64,000 bases of DNA from Actinomycetaceae bacterium (lineage in GTDB: Bacteria > Actinomycetota > Actinomycetes > Actinomycetales > Actinomycetaceae): contig JAUNVG010000002.1 in assembly GCA_030537735.1 (NCBI GenBank), forward strand, positions 1-64,000, read 5' to 3'. Position 1 is the first letter of the stretch. Each line of letters begins with the position of its first letter. The notes beneath the pieces are model-generated. The model did no database searches, was not told the DNA's origin, and was given only the letters and a program-made list of their open reading frames with translations. The position numbers and the translations under genes were made by a program. Below, piece by piece: positions 15,316-24,017 of the stretch.

Positions 15316-16533
15316 ATGGACGCCAAACTGCGGGAGCGTTTCACCGCCGAACTACAGCAGTTACGGGATGAGGGCTTGTATAAGGAAGAAGCCGCCCTCA
15401 CTACCGCCCAAGCCGCGCACGTAGGTGTCGAGGACGGTCGCGAAGTTCTAAACCTGTGTGCCAATAACTACCTGGGGTTAGCTAACTCCCCGGTGCTGAT
15501 TGAAGCGGCGAAGAAAGCCCTGGACGAGTGGGGTTTTGGGATGGCGTCGGTGCGTTTCATCTGTGGCACCCAGACCCTGCATACGCGGCTGGAGCGCACC
15601 CTGACGGAGTTCTTCCACCCCGAAGACGCAGACGAATGGGACACCATTTTGTACTCCTCCTGCTTCGACGCCAACGGTGGGCTGTTCGAAGTGCTCGCCG
15701 GGCCGGAGGACGCCATCATTTCCGATGAACTAAACCACGCCTCCATCATTGACGGGGTGCGCCTAACTAAAGCCCAACGCTTGCGCTACCGCAACCGCGA
15801 CATGGCTGACCTGGAGGCGAAACTGATTGAAGCTAAGGACGCGCGCACCCGCATCATCGCCACCGATGGAGTGTTCTCCATGGACGGGTACGTCGCCCCG
15901 ATTGATGAGATCTGTGAGTTGGCGGCCCGCTACGACGCGCTGGTGATGGTGGATGACTCCCACGCGGTGGGGTTCACTGGCGCCACCGGGGCGGGAACCC
16001 CGGAGTTGTTTGATCGACGCAGCGAGGTTGACGTCCTCACCGGTACGCTCGGCAAAGCCCTGGGCGGGGCCAGTGGTGGGTATACGTGTGCGCGGCGTGA
16101 GGTGGTGGAAATGCTGCGGCAACGCTCCCGCCCCTATTTGTTCTCTAACTCCCTGGCGCCCTCCATTGCGGCGGCGGCGTTGGCAACCGTGGAACTATTG
16201 CGCGACTCCAGTGACCTGCTGGAGAAGTTGCGGGAAAATACCGCGTATTTCCGCCGTCAGATGGTGGCCCGCGGGTTTGAGATCCCGGAATCTGACCATG
16301 CGATTGTGCCGGTGATGATTGGGGATGCGGTAAAGGCCGCGCAGATGGCGGATGCGATCTTGGCGCGCGGCGTTTACGTGCGGGCGTTTTCCTTCCCGGT
16401 AGTACCTAAAGGTAAGGCGCGTATTCGAACGCAAATGTCGGCCTCCCTAACTCGCGCTGACCTGGATAGGGCGATTGAAGCGTTTGAACAAGCCCGAAGC
16501 GAGTGGGAAAACAAGCACTCTAGGGAGATTTAG
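15316..16533 (+). CDS. kbl: 2-amino-3-ketobutyrate CoA ligase (glycine C-acetyltransferase)
   Basis: PLP-dependent alpha-oxoamine synthase, 405 residues. It cleaves 2-amino-3-ketobutyrate with CoA to glycine plus acetyl-CoA. Landmarks include [20 protein letters not shown], the cofactor-binding [10 protein letters not shown] and the Schiff-base lysine K247 in [11 protein letters not shown], which corresponds to E. coli Lys244. The ATG follows GGGGAGGA with about 5 bases between. It completes the threonine degradation pathway begun by tdh, but is not immediately adjacent because fic intervenes. The convergent minus-strand ORF that follows overlaps its 3' end by 14 bp. Confidence 0.95.
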   Translation: MDAKLRERFTAELQQLRDEGLYKEEAALTTAQAAHVGVEDGREVLNLCANNYLGLANSPVLIEAAKKALDEWGFGMASVRFICGTQTLHTRLERTLTEFFHPEDADEWDTILYSSCFDANGGLFEVLAGPEDAIISDELNHASIIDGVRLTKAQRLRYRNRDMADLEAKLIEAKDARTRIIATDGVFSMDGYVAPIDEICELAARYDALVMVDDSHAVGFTGATGAGTPELFDRRSEVDVLTGTLGKALGGASGGYTCARREVVEMLRQRSRPYLFSNSLAPSIAAAALATVELLRDSSDLLEKLRENTAYFRRQMVARGFEIPESDHAIVPVMIGDAVKAAQMADAILARGVYVRAFSFPVVPKGKARIRTQMSASLTRADLDRAIEAFEQARSEWENKHSREI

Positions 16534-17107
16534 AGGACGGTCGCGGCAGTTCTCGCTCGTGCGCTCCCCAGTGCTTGAAATCTACTGGGAAACTGTCACC
16601 GGGGTGGCCAACTAACACTGCGACCCCATGGTGTGGATGACCGGCAGCTGTCTGGATTGCAGGCTCAGTCCAGTAACGCAAAATAGAGTAGAACAGGTAT
16701 ATTTCGCCATCATTAAATACGCATTTTTGACCACCGGCTTGGACGATTAGATCTTGGGGAAACATCGGTGCGGGCTGTTGTAATTTCCACAGAATAGGGA
16801 ATTCGCGGCGCCGCGTAATTAGCTGGTCAAAATCTGCCGTTAGGTGCTGGGTTTGGTTCGATGCGAGCGTAAACTCCTGGGCCCTAATTCCGGTACCATC
16901 CCAGCTACCAGTTATCCGGTAACGGTTCGGGGTGGTCAAGTCAAGCGAAGTCTGAGGTGGTGCGTAGATCGGTACCGAACCCGGGTGGTTACGGCTGGCG
17001 TGAGGATCACAGTAGTTCACCCATCGGGCGTCGCCAGAGCTACAAATAAAGCCCTCTGTGCAACAAGTCTGGCCTTCTTTGAGTGCGTAAAGCTCAGATA
17101 CGTTCAT
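16520..17107 (-). CDS. Hypothetical protein, possibly the frameshifted C-terminal part of a secreted protein
   Basis: 195 residues with no family I recognise. There is no signal peptide or membrane segment, but six cysteines, four of them in the first ~35 residues (CC, C and C around [16 protein letters not shown]). The start ATG has no ribosome site and lies inside the last codons of the upstream secreted ORF, which ends 14 bp into it in another frame. A stop in this frame occurs five codons before the ATG. The simplest readings are a single ~300-residue secreted protein split by a frameshift near 17094-17117, or a coupled two-gene unit. The 3' end overlaps kbl convergently by 14 bp. Confidence 0.5.
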   Translation of the reverse strand: MNVSELYALKEGQTCCTEGFICSSGDARWVNYCDPHASRNHPGSVPIYAPPQTSLDLTTPNRYRITGSWDGTGIRAQEFTLASNQTQHLTADFDQLITRRREFPILWKLQQPAPMFPQDLIVQAGGQKCVFNDGEIYLFYSILRYWTEPAIQTAAGHPHHGVAVLVGHPGDSFPVDFKHWGAHERELPRPSSKSP

Positions 17108-17411
17108 TGAACGAAGCAGTTAGTGGGCCATCAGGTCGCACGGGCGGGTAGGACAGTGTCAACCGGCCTGCCTGGTTGAATCGAAAATCGTAGGTAAACG
17201 CGATATTCATTCCCGTTAACGTTATGCCGCGACTTTCACAGCTTTGCTTGGACTTATACCAGGAACTTTCTTGTTTCCATTCAGCAGCTGCCGCAGAGGC
17301 AATAAATTCTGTGGTGGAAAGAGCAGATCCAGCGGGTGTAAAAGTGGCCAGAGGAAGCCACACCCCGCCGGTGATGGTAGTGGCTAAGAGTAAGGTGGTC
17401 AGGATTCGCAT
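17094..17411 (-). CDS. Small secreted protein of unknown function
   Basis: 105 residues from the ATG at 17411, which has AGAGG 7 bases upstream. A clear Sec signal peptide (MRILTTLLLATTITGGVWLP, then a cleavable Ala/Ser-rich stretch near residue 30) is followed by a short extracytoplasmic part with a single cysteine. No domain is recognised. The reading frame ends 14 bp after the start of the next minus-strand ORF, which looks like an out-of-frame continuation with no signal peptide of its own. An ORF extension upstream to 17465 exists, but the chosen start gives a normal signal peptide. Confidence 0.55.
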   Translation of the reverse strand: MRILTTLLLATTITGGVWLPLATFTPAGSALSTTEFIASAAAAEWKQESSWYKSKQSCESRGITLTGMNIAFTYDFRFNQAGRLTLSYPPVRPDGPLTASFNERI

Positions 17412-17565
17412 CGAAACACCTCTTCTGAAAGGAAACGAGGGAGGACTTAACGCCGGACCAGTCATTAAGATTCGTTGGAGTCATCCTATATGCAGCCGTG
17501 TAGGTCAGGGCGCGTGCCGATAGCGGGGCATGTCGATTAGTAGGATCCGGAATCGGGATCAACTG

Positions 17566-17608
17566 GAAAAAGTCCCGGGTGTGCAAGTTATAACCTGCAC
17601 ACCCGGGA
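17566..17608 (-). terminator. Rho-independent terminator of the MFS gene
   Basis: A perfect 13-bp GC-rich stem (arms 17573-17585 and 17596-17608) with a 10-base loop. On the minus strand it is followed at once by CTTTTTCC. It lies 90 bp past the MFS stop codon, separating that gene from the secreted-protein ORFs downstream. Confidence 0.88.
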
Positions 17609-17697
17609 GGGTTTGGTGAAGTCAGCGTTTAGTGATCAGCGGCAGCGCCCGCCTCGTGGCAGCCGCAAGCTGGCCAGCGGGACGGCTGAATCGCTCA

Positions 17698-19032
17698 CTA
17701 GACGACTGGCTGAGCGGCTGCTTCTGCCGCTTCGGCGCGGCGGTTAATGACTACCAGTGCCACGGCGCAGACGGTGCCGACCGCAGCCACGATCAAGGTA
17801 ATCAAGAACACGTAGCTGTAGCCAACGTAAGCGTCAGCCTTGTATCGCTCCACAATGTCGGAAGTGGTGTAGTTGCCCCACAGGATGGAGGCGTAAGCCA
17901 GGAAGGAGCCGACCGCCATAGCGGAGCCGTTGATTTCTTCAGGCAGGTGTAGCTCGGCAATGGGCGCCAAGATGACGGCCTTACCCATGAAGATACCGAT
18001 GGCCATGACCATCAGCAGGATCATTGCCGGCCACAGCATGGACTCGTTGTGGGGGAGTAGGTAAACCAAGCCCACACCTACCGCGGTGACACCAAGGGAA
18101 ACCGCCATCATCATGGTGGAGGACTTAAAGACGTAGTCCGCTACTAAGCCAGAAACCAGGCCGGCGATGATGCCGATGAAACCGGTGTTGAAGATACCGA
18201 AAGCGGCGGCAGCGCCGTCGGAGGCGTTGAAAACCATCTTGATGTAGGGGGCGGAGGAGTAGATCAGGTTCACGTAGGTCCAGTACACGCACATGGCGGC
18301 GATGCCGGCTAGCCACACGCGCGGGCGTGCCAGGACTTTACCTAGGCCGATGAGGGCGGCCAAGTTGTCGGACTTGCCTTCTTCCTTGGCGATGGCGTTC
18401 TTGGGTACGTATTTGAGTAGCGCCAGAATGAGAGGAATGAGCAGTAAGGAGTAGCCGATGGCGAAGCCCAGCATGATCGGCTTGGTTTGTGCCGGGTAGA
18501 TCCAGATCAGTCCCACGATGATGATGTTCATGAGGAACTCGGCGGCGCGGCGGATGGTTTCCAGCAGGCCCATCGCCAGTCCGCGCCCCTTGGAGTCGGA
18601 GTCTTGCGCCACGAAGGAGACACCGTTGACTACCGCGGGCCAGCCGATGGCGTCCCACACTGCCCAGGTGAAAGCAATCACCATCATGGCGGTGAATGAT
18701 AGCCCAGGGATTAAGTACAGGATTAGGAAGGTGACCAGGCGCCAAGCGGACCACGCCAGCAAGATGCTGCGCACGGTGAAACGGTTGTTGACCCAACCGG
18801 CGGGCACGTACATGAACATTGCCAGGCCCAGGATCGACATGAGTTTACCGAAGTCATCGATGCCGATGCCGAGGACTTCAGTTAGGGGGATCAGCAGTGA
18901 TCCCTTGAAAGCTTCGAAAGCGGAGTAGGTAAGCTGACCGGCCATGACGATGGTCAGGAAGGCCCCCACGTTCCCGCGGCGCAGGAAGGAAGGCAGCCGG
19001 CTGGATTTGCCGGGGTTAACAACGGCGGACAA
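17698..19032 (-). CDS. Major facilitator superfamily transporter
   Basis: A 444-residue, 12-helix MFS permease. The first inter-helix loop region reads FGKLMSILGLAMFMYVPAGWVNNRF, close to the MFS loop 2-3 motif and reminiscent of the YihN/YqcE branch. A TTG start at 19032 is chosen because GAAAGGAAA precedes it and it removes an unlikely 35-residue Pro-rich leader that would come from the ATG at 19137. It shares a strand with the glycerophosphodiester phosphodiesterase ending at 19199 upstream (about 170 bp gap), so uptake of glycerophosphodiesters or glycerol phosphate is possible but unproven. A strong terminator follows it. Confidence 0.82.
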   Translation of the reverse strand: MSAVVNPGKSSRLPSFLRRGNVGAFLTIVMAGQLTYSAFEAFKGSLLIPLTEVLGIGIDDFGKLMSILGLAMFMYVPAGWVNNRFTVRSILLAWSAWRLVTFLILYLIPGLSFTAMMVIAFTWAVWDAIGWPAVVNGVSFVAQDSDSKGRGLAMGLLETIRRAAEFLMNIIIVGLIWIYPAQTKPIMLGFAIGYSLLLIPLILALLKYVPKNAIAKEEGKSDNLAALIGLGKVLARPRVWLAGIAAMCVYWTYVNLIYSSAPYIKMVFNASDGAAAAFGIFNTGFIGIIAGLVSGLVADYVFKSSTMMMAVSLGVTAVGVGLVYLLPHNESMLWPAMILLMVMAIGIFMGKAVILAPIAELHLPEEINGSAMAVGSFLAYASILWGNYTTSDIVERYKADAYVGYSYVFLITLIVAAVGTVCAVALVVINRRAEAAEAAAQPVV

Positions 19033-19198
19033 TTTAGTTTCCTTTCGGTGGTTAAAGTGGGTCAGCGGACCCAGGGTTGATGGGGGGGGAGTGTCCAGGA
19101 GTGGACTGCCCATATAGAGTGTCGTTTTCTCGCGCACCTTTAACGTGCCAAGTAGCCTAAGGTCGTTGGGTAAGCGCGCGGCTTAGGTGAGGCTGTAA

Positions 19199-19930
19199 CT
19201 AGCGGCGAATCTCGTGGGCGATGTCAGTGAACACGCCGGTTGCGCCCCAGTTAAAAAGCTCGTTGGCGCGCGCCGCACTGTTCACGGTCCACACGTTTAC
19301 GCCGAAGCCGGCGTCGCGGAAAGCCTGTACTTTGGCGCGAGTCAGCCCCGTGTCTTCGGGGTGAATGTAGTCGGCCCCCACCAGTTCGAGGACGGATTTC
19401 CAGTCGTCGTACAGGGCGCAGGTTTCGTACAGGCAGCCGATGGGGAGTTTGGGGGCGCGCTGTTTGAAAACCGACAGTAGTACGTGGTTGAAAGAGGAGA
19501 TGATTACTTCGCGTCCGGCATCGAGGCGTTCGAGTTCGGCAATGACGTTGTCGATCAGCGTCGAGGTCATGGCTTTGCCGGCTTCGTTCGATTTGATTTC
19601 GATGTTCGCGTTCATGCCGGTTTCGTTCATGAAGTCCACTAGCTCACGCAAGGTGGGGAGCTTTTCGCCCGCGAAGTCGGGGGAGAACCAGGAGCCTGCG
19701 TCGATGTCGGCGAGGTCGGCTTTGGTCAGTTCGTAGTAGCCACCGGATTTGTTGGTGGTGCGGTCCAAGGTGGTGTCGTGGCAGACGATGACGGTGCCGT
19801 CGCCGAGGACGTCCACGTCGGTTTCGAACCATTTGATACCTTTTTCGGCGGCGAGTTTGAATGCCGGCAAGGTGTTTTCGGGGGCGAGGGTGTTGAGCCC
19901 GCGGTGTGCAATAACTTCTTTGTTAAGCAT
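19199..19930 (-). CDS. Glycerophosphodiester phosphodiesterase
   Basis: A 243-residue GDPD-family TIM-barrel enzyme that hydrolyses glycerophosphodiesters (deacylated phospholipids) to glycerol-3-phosphate and an alcohol. Conserved motifs are the N-terminal HRG with APENT, the metal-binding ETDVDVLGDG, catalytic CHDTTLDRTT and NIEIK. No signal peptide is present, so it is cytoplasmic, implying that substrate must be imported; the MFS gene next to it is a candidate importer. The start ATG has GAAAG at 8-12 bases. Length is typical for cytosolic UgpQ-like enzymes. Confidence 0.92.
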   Translation of the reverse strand: MLNKEVIAHRGLNTLAPENTLPAFKLAAEKGIKWFETDVDVLGDGTVIVCHDTTLDRTTNKSGGYYELTKADLADIDAGSWFSPDFAGEKLPTLRELVDFMNETGMNANIEIKSNEAGKAMTSTLIDNVIAELERLDAGREVIISSFNHVLLSVFKQRAPKLPIGCLYETCALYDDWKSVLELVGADYIHPEDTGLTRAKVQAFRDAGFGVNVWTVNSAARANELFNWGATGVFTDIAHEIRR

Positions 19931-20173
19931 GGTTTTCTTTCGTACTAGACGGTAGATATGGGTTTAAATTCTAGTCCAAAGAAGTTAGTGAGGCAATTAT
20001 GTTTGGCTTGAAATATAGGTGCAAAGTGAGAGCGGGGAGGGTTGGCAAACGTTCAGAAACTGATTAAAAGGGCGGCTCGATTTGCCCTGTTTGCACAAAT
20101 GTGCACCTGGTTGGTTGTTAGCTACCGCGGGGACCGGCTGGAAGAAGGGGGTGCGGCAACATAAACTGCCTCT

Positions 20174-21112
20174 GTGAAGCAAACCCCGCCCCCACCTGGC
20201 GCCGGCCTGCGCCAACCTTGGGACCCCGACGCTCCGCGCAACGCCTTCGAACGAGCCACAGACGAATACACGAAGGTGCGGCCCACCTACCCAGACGGCG
20301 CCATCGACACGATCATCGGCGACGCCGGAGGGCCAGCGGTGACCGTGGCCGACATTGGTGCGGGCACGGGCAAACTCACCGCCCAACTGCTGGGGCGAGG
20401 AGCCAAGGTGATTGCAGTGGAACCGGCGCCAGCGATGGTGAAACAACTGCGTCAAACACTGCGCAACGGCGGTATTGCGACTGCGGCTGTAGGCGGCGCC
20501 ACTACTGCCCCCGGTGGCGGTGCGGCAGAAGCGGCCGGGACAGAGGACGAATCCCCCCACTCAGCCACGCAGTTCACGCAACTTTGCCAGCGAGGCGACG
20601 CGACCGTCCTCGTGCAGAACCGATGTCTGCTGGTAACAGCCAGCGCCGAGGCAACCACGCTGCCTGATAACTGCGCGGATGTGGCGGCATACGCGCAGTG
20701 CTGGCACTGGTTGGATCCGGAAAAAACCAGTGCGGAAGCGGCGCGGATCTTGCGCCGCGGAGGGCGGATAGCGATCGTGGCGAACCAAATGGATGTGGAA
20801 GTGCCGTGGGTGCACCGGCTGACGCGGATCATGCGGTCGGGGGATGTTTACCGGGCGGAAAAACCGCCGCGGCTGGGCTCGCAGTTCGGACCCGTGACGT
20901 TGCGCCAGGATGCGTTCACCACGCCACTGTTGCCGCGGGAGGTGATGGCGCTTGCCAGGACGCGCTCGTCGTATTTGCGGTCAAAGCCGCAGAATCAGGA
21001 AAAAATGCAAGCCAACTTAGCCTGGTACCTGCGTGACTACCTGGGGTACGGGGAAGAGGACGTGGTGGAAATCCCCTACCTCACGTTCACTTGGACCGCG
21101 CACCTGATTTGA
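20174..21112 (+). CDS. Class I SAM-dependent methyltransferase
   Basis: 312 residues. The N-terminal FERATDEYTKVRPTYP stretch and the SAM-binding glycine loop VADIGAGTGKLTAQLL (near residues 58-73) identify a methyltransferase-11-type enzyme of the kind often annotated as a trans-aconitate methyltransferase-like protein. An acidic residue after the second strand (AVEPAPAMV) binds the ribose. A low-complexity Ala/Gly/Thr-rich insertion (roughly residues 100-130) interrupts the usual spacing before the ADVAAYAQCWHWLD motif. A GTG start is used. The 3' end overlaps the convergent brnQ gene by 26 bp. Substrate unknown. Confidence 0.82.
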   Translation: MKQTPPPPGAGLRQPWDPDAPRNAFERATDEYTKVRPTYPDGAIDTIIGDAGGPAVTVADIGAGTGKLTAQLLGRGAKVIAVEPAPAMVKQLRQTLRNGGIATAAVGGATTAPGGGAAEAAGTEDESPHSATQFTQLCQRGDATVLVQNRCLLVTASAEATTLPDNCADVAAYAQCWHWLDPEKTSAEAARILRRGGRIAIVANQMDVEVPWVHRLTRIMRSGDVYRAEKPPRLGSQFGPVTLRQDAFTTPLLPREVMALARTRSSYLRSKPQNQEKMQANLAWYLRDYLGYGEEDVVEIPYLTFTWTAHLI

Positions 21113-22427
21113 AATCCAGCGCCAGACCCACCAGCAGCGCCACCAGGGCGGGAGCCACCCAGGGAAGATGCGAACTACCCAAAGGCAAGGCATCTAGCGG
21201 GGCTCGCAAGGGAGCGAAGACCGGCAACGTCGTGGACCACAGGGCCTCGCCTAACCCGATTACGGCGGCGGCAGCGGCAGGTAGGCGGTAGCTGTAGAAG
21301 AGCTGACGCGGAATCGGCATGTCTAAGAGCGTCACGAAAATCAAACTGATGGCGATGGGGTAGATCAGCTGATTCAAGGGGGCAACGATCGCTAGGATCG
21401 CCTCCAGCCCCAGGTTCGCGAGGGCGAATGAGACGACCACGTGGATCGCAACCATGTGGCGGCGCCGAATCTTGGGGAAGAGGGTTTGGAAATAAGACGA
21501 GGACGCTCCCAGCAGTCCCACCGCGGTGGTGAGGCAGGCCAGTAGGGCGATGAGGCCGAATACCGCTTGACCGCCGCGCCCGAACAGTTCGTTCGCAGCC
21601 ATGGTGAGAGCTTCCGCGCCGTTGCTGGCCCCGCGCCCGTTTACGTGCACGCCGATTAATGCCAAGCCCGTGTAGATGGCGGCGAGGGCGGTGCCCGCCA
21701 GGGCGCCGGTGGCGACGGTGCCGAGGAAAACCGAGCGACCACTGGTGAAACCGCGCTGGCGTAGGGACTGGATGATTACCAGCCCGAACACCAGGGAGGC
21801 GATGGCGTCCATGGTGAAATACCCCAGGATTAGGCCGGTGCTTAACGGGCCGTCCTGGTAGGTCGGTGCCGCGGTGGGGGCGGTGTTTACTCCGCGCCAA
21901 AGGGTCGCGGCAATCATTGCGACCAGGAGGGTGAGCAAACTGGGGGTGAGCCATTTACCGATGCGGTCAATCATGCCTTTGGGATTAACTGCGATGGCGT
22001 AGGCAACGGGGAAGAAAACCGCGGTGTAAAGCAAAAGCGGCAGGGAGGAGGAAGAGCCCTCTTCCAGCATTGGTTTGACCGTCATTTCGTAACTGACGGT
22101 CGCCACTCGCGGAATCGCGTAGAGCATGCCGGTGGAGAGGAAAATGACGATTGTGAAAACGAGGCCGGGGATTTTTCCCAGCCGACTGGAAAGACCGTCG
22201 ATTCCGCGCGAGGACGTGGCGACCGCGACCATGCCGAGGATCGGTAGTGCCACGCCGGTGAGGATGAAACCAATGAGTGCCGGACGCAGGTTGAGGCCGG
22301 CTTCGACGCCGATCATTACCGGGAAGATTAGGTTGCCGGCGCCGAAATACATGGCGAATAAGGCCATGCCTGCGATCAAGATGGCGCGTAGTTTAGAGCG
22401 ATTCATAAAAGTTTGAATCCCGCTCAT
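21087..22427 (-). CDS. brnQ: Branched-chain amino-acid:cation symporter (LIVCS family)
   Basis: Up to 446 residues with about 12 hydrophobic segments. The N-terminal segment ALFAMYFGAGNLIFPVMIG is the hallmark of LIVCS carriers, which import leucine, isoleucine and valine with Na+ or H+. Later motifs such as GYFTMDAIASLVFGLVI are also typical. The start is uncertain: ATG 22427 gives seven more residues than the ATG at 22406 (MNRSKLRAIL), which looks more like the usual beginning; neither has a strong ribosome site. It is convergent with the methyltransferase gene and divergent from the mutarotase gene. Confidence 0.9.
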   Translation of the reverse strand: MSGIQTFMNRSKLRAILIAGMALFAMYFGAGNLIFPVMIGVEAGLNLRPALIGFILTGVALPILGMVAVATSSRGIDGLSSRLGKIPGLVFTIVIFLSTGMLYAIPRVATVSYEMTVKPMLEEGSSSSLPLLLYTAVFFPVAYAIAVNPKGMIDRIGKWLTPSLLTLLVAMIAATLWRGVNTAPTAAPTYQDGPLSTGLILGYFTMDAIASLVFGLVIIQSLRQRGFTSGRSVFLGTVATGALAGTALAAIYTGLALIGVHVNGRGASNGAEALTMAANELFGRGGQAVFGLIALLACLTTAVGLLGASSSYFQTLFPKIRRRHMVAIHVVVSFALANLGLEAILAIVAPLNQLIYPIAISLIFVTLLDMPIPRQLFYSYRLPAAAAAVIGLGEALWSTTLPVFAPLRAPLDALPLGSSHLPWVAPALVALLVGLALDFKSGARSK

Positions 22428-22572
22428 GCGGGCCGAGCCGGAGGTGTAGAGGACAGAAACTGTCCTTCATAATACGGGTTGTGGGTGGGATTTGGCTTCC
22501 TCGTCCGTCTTTTAAACGTTTATTGGGTCGATTTAACGTTTTAGGGGTTTTGTTGACCACTAACATGGGGTT

Positions 22573-23496
22573 ATGACGAGCACACAACCACAGTCCACGC
22601 CCGCGGAGCCTGCGGGTGCCGCGCACACCGCAGCTGAGCCTGAAATTAATCGGATCAAAACGGCGCAGGCCGAGGGCGCGATCTTCGACCTGGGAGCGCT
22701 GGCGTGCCACTGGCAGCCAGCCGGGCAGGAGCCGGTGCTGTGGAACAGTGACCCGGTTACGCAGGGAGTGTATCCAACTCGCGGTGGGGTGCCGGTTTGC
22801 TTCCCGTGGTTTGCCGCGGGGCGCAGTGGGCAGCGCAAACCAAATCACGGTTTAGTGCGAACCGCTAAGTGGAAGCTAGTTAGTTGCGATGAGGACACGG
22901 GTAATGTCACCTACCGCATTAGCAGTGAGGAAGCTGACCGTGTTATCTCAGCGGAGCCCGCGTACTTGGAAAATACCAGCACTTGGGTGGCGCAACTGGA
23001 AGTGGAGTTCAAGGACTCGTTCAGTGTTTGCCTGGCAGTTACTAACACTGGGGAAACAGATTTCACGTTCGAAGCAGCGCTACATACGTATCTGGCGGTT
23101 AGCGACGTGCGTAACGTGATCGTGGCGGGGTTGGAAGCCGACCCGTATTTGGACACCACGCTCACGCCACCAAGGGTGGTTAAGCCCTCGGAAGGGGAAC
23201 AAGCACCGGTGGCGTTTGGGCAAATGGTTGACCGGGTTTACGAATCGAGCGCCACTGTGAGGGTGGAAGATCCCGGGTGGGGGCGCGTTATTGAAGTGAG
23301 TAAAACCGGGTCAGCTAATACGGTGGTGTGGAATCCGGGCCCGGAAGCTGGAGCCACAACTAGCGGGGTGGGGTCGCAGCGGTGGCACGAGTTCGTGTGC
23401 GTGGAGGCCGCGAACTGTAAGGAAAACGAAATCACCGTGCCGGCCGGAGGAACCTGGGTGATGAGCCAGACGCTGCGAGTTCTCCCGTACGCCTAG
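22573..23496 (+). CDS. D-hexose-6-phosphate mutarotase (YeaD-like aldose epimerase)
   Basis: A 307-residue galactose-mutarotase-fold protein of the YeaD subgroup, which interconverts the anomers of glucose-6-phosphate and related sugars. Diagnostic pieces are the phosphate-binding RGGVPVCFPWF, the HGLVRTAKW segment with a catalytic histidine, FEAALHTYLAVSDV with the second histidine, and WNPG...FVCVEAAN near the C-terminus with the catalytic glutamate. A poorly conserved 25-residue Ala/Pro-rich leader precedes the fold. The start has TAACATGGGGTT just before it. It stands alone and is presumably housekeeping sugar metabolism. Confidence 0.9.
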   Translation: MTSTQPQSTPAEPAGAAHTAAEPEINRIKTAQAEGAIFDLGALACHWQPAGQEPVLWNSDPVTQGVYPTRGGVPVCFPWFAAGRSGQRKPNHGLVRTAKWKLVSCDEDTGNVTYRISSEEADRVISAEPAYLENTSTWVAQLEVEFKDSFSVCLAVTNTGETDFTFEAALHTYLAVSDVRNVIVAGLEADPYLDTTLTPPRVVKPSEGEQAPVAFGQMVDRVYESSATVRVEDPGWGRVIEVSKTGSANTVVWNPGPEAGATTSGVGSQRWHEFVCVEAANCKENEITVPAGGTWVMSQTLRVLPYA

Positions 23497-23520
23497 GGTG
23501 TGTAACGGGTAAGGCCGTGT

Positions 23521-23580
23521 GCTGGGTCGTCCGCTAGGTCGCACGCTGGGGCGTTTACTAGGGCGTTTACTAGGTCGCGC
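23521..23580. repeat. Five 12-bp tandem repeats
   Basis: Exactly 60 bp consists of five consecutive imperfect 12-mers of the form GCT(A/G)GGTCGnnn, each starting with GCTG, GCTA or ACTA followed by GG(T/G)CG. The block starts 24 bp after the mutarotase stop and runs 11 bp into the 3' end of the minus-strand antitoxin-like gene. The period is conserved while bases vary, indicating an old slipped-strand array. Confidence 0.8.
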
Positions 23581-23920
23581 GCGAATGCCAAAGACTGTCG
23601 TAGATAGAAATGTTTTCGAAGCCGTCATCACTATCTTCGTCGTCTTGTTCCCAGTTGGGTACGCGAATATTCAGGATGGCTGCGAGAAGACTATTAGGTT
23701 CCTGTAGGTCAAGAAATAGGTTCTCCCAATCTGAAGGTGGGAACATGGCAAATCTTGTTTCCAATATGTCGCGGCGTGCGGCAGGTATCAACACAGACAT
23801 TATGTAGTCCGACACGTTAATTCCCTGCAGTTTTGCAGCCTCATGGATTAGCGCACGGATCTCCTTGCTCACACGTATACTAATCCGCTCTGTTTTAGGG
23901 TAAAGGTCTATGGGTCTCAT
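23570..23920 (-). CDS. TacA-like DUF1778 antitoxin, orphan
   Basis: 116 residues. An N-terminal ribbon-helix-helix begins at ERISIRVSKEIRALIHEAA and continues with INVSDYIMSVLIPAARRDILE. This is followed by a DUF1778 toxin-neutralising tail (FPPSDWENLFLDLQEPN) and an acidic C-terminal extension (QDDEDSDDGFENISIYD). In typical systems such a protein represses its operon and neutralises a GNAT acetyltransferase toxin that acts on aminoacyl-tRNA. Here no GNAT gene lies on either side: downstream is a 12-bp repeat array and the end of the mutarotase gene, upstream are repeats and hairpins. It is either a solitary regulator or a remnant. Confidence 0.78.
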   Translation of the reverse strand: MRPIDLYPKTERISIRVSKEIRALIHEAAKLQGINVSDYIMSVLIPAARRDILETRFAMFPPSDWENLFLDLQEPNSLLAAILNIRVPNWEQDDEDSDDGFENISIYDSLWHSRAT

Positions 23921-24017
23921 GCTGGAACTCTAGAGTGCACAGCGGGGCGATTCCAGCAACCAACGACGACTGTGGATAACTTTCAAACCAGAGAGTGCCG
24001 GAGGATCGAGCGATACG

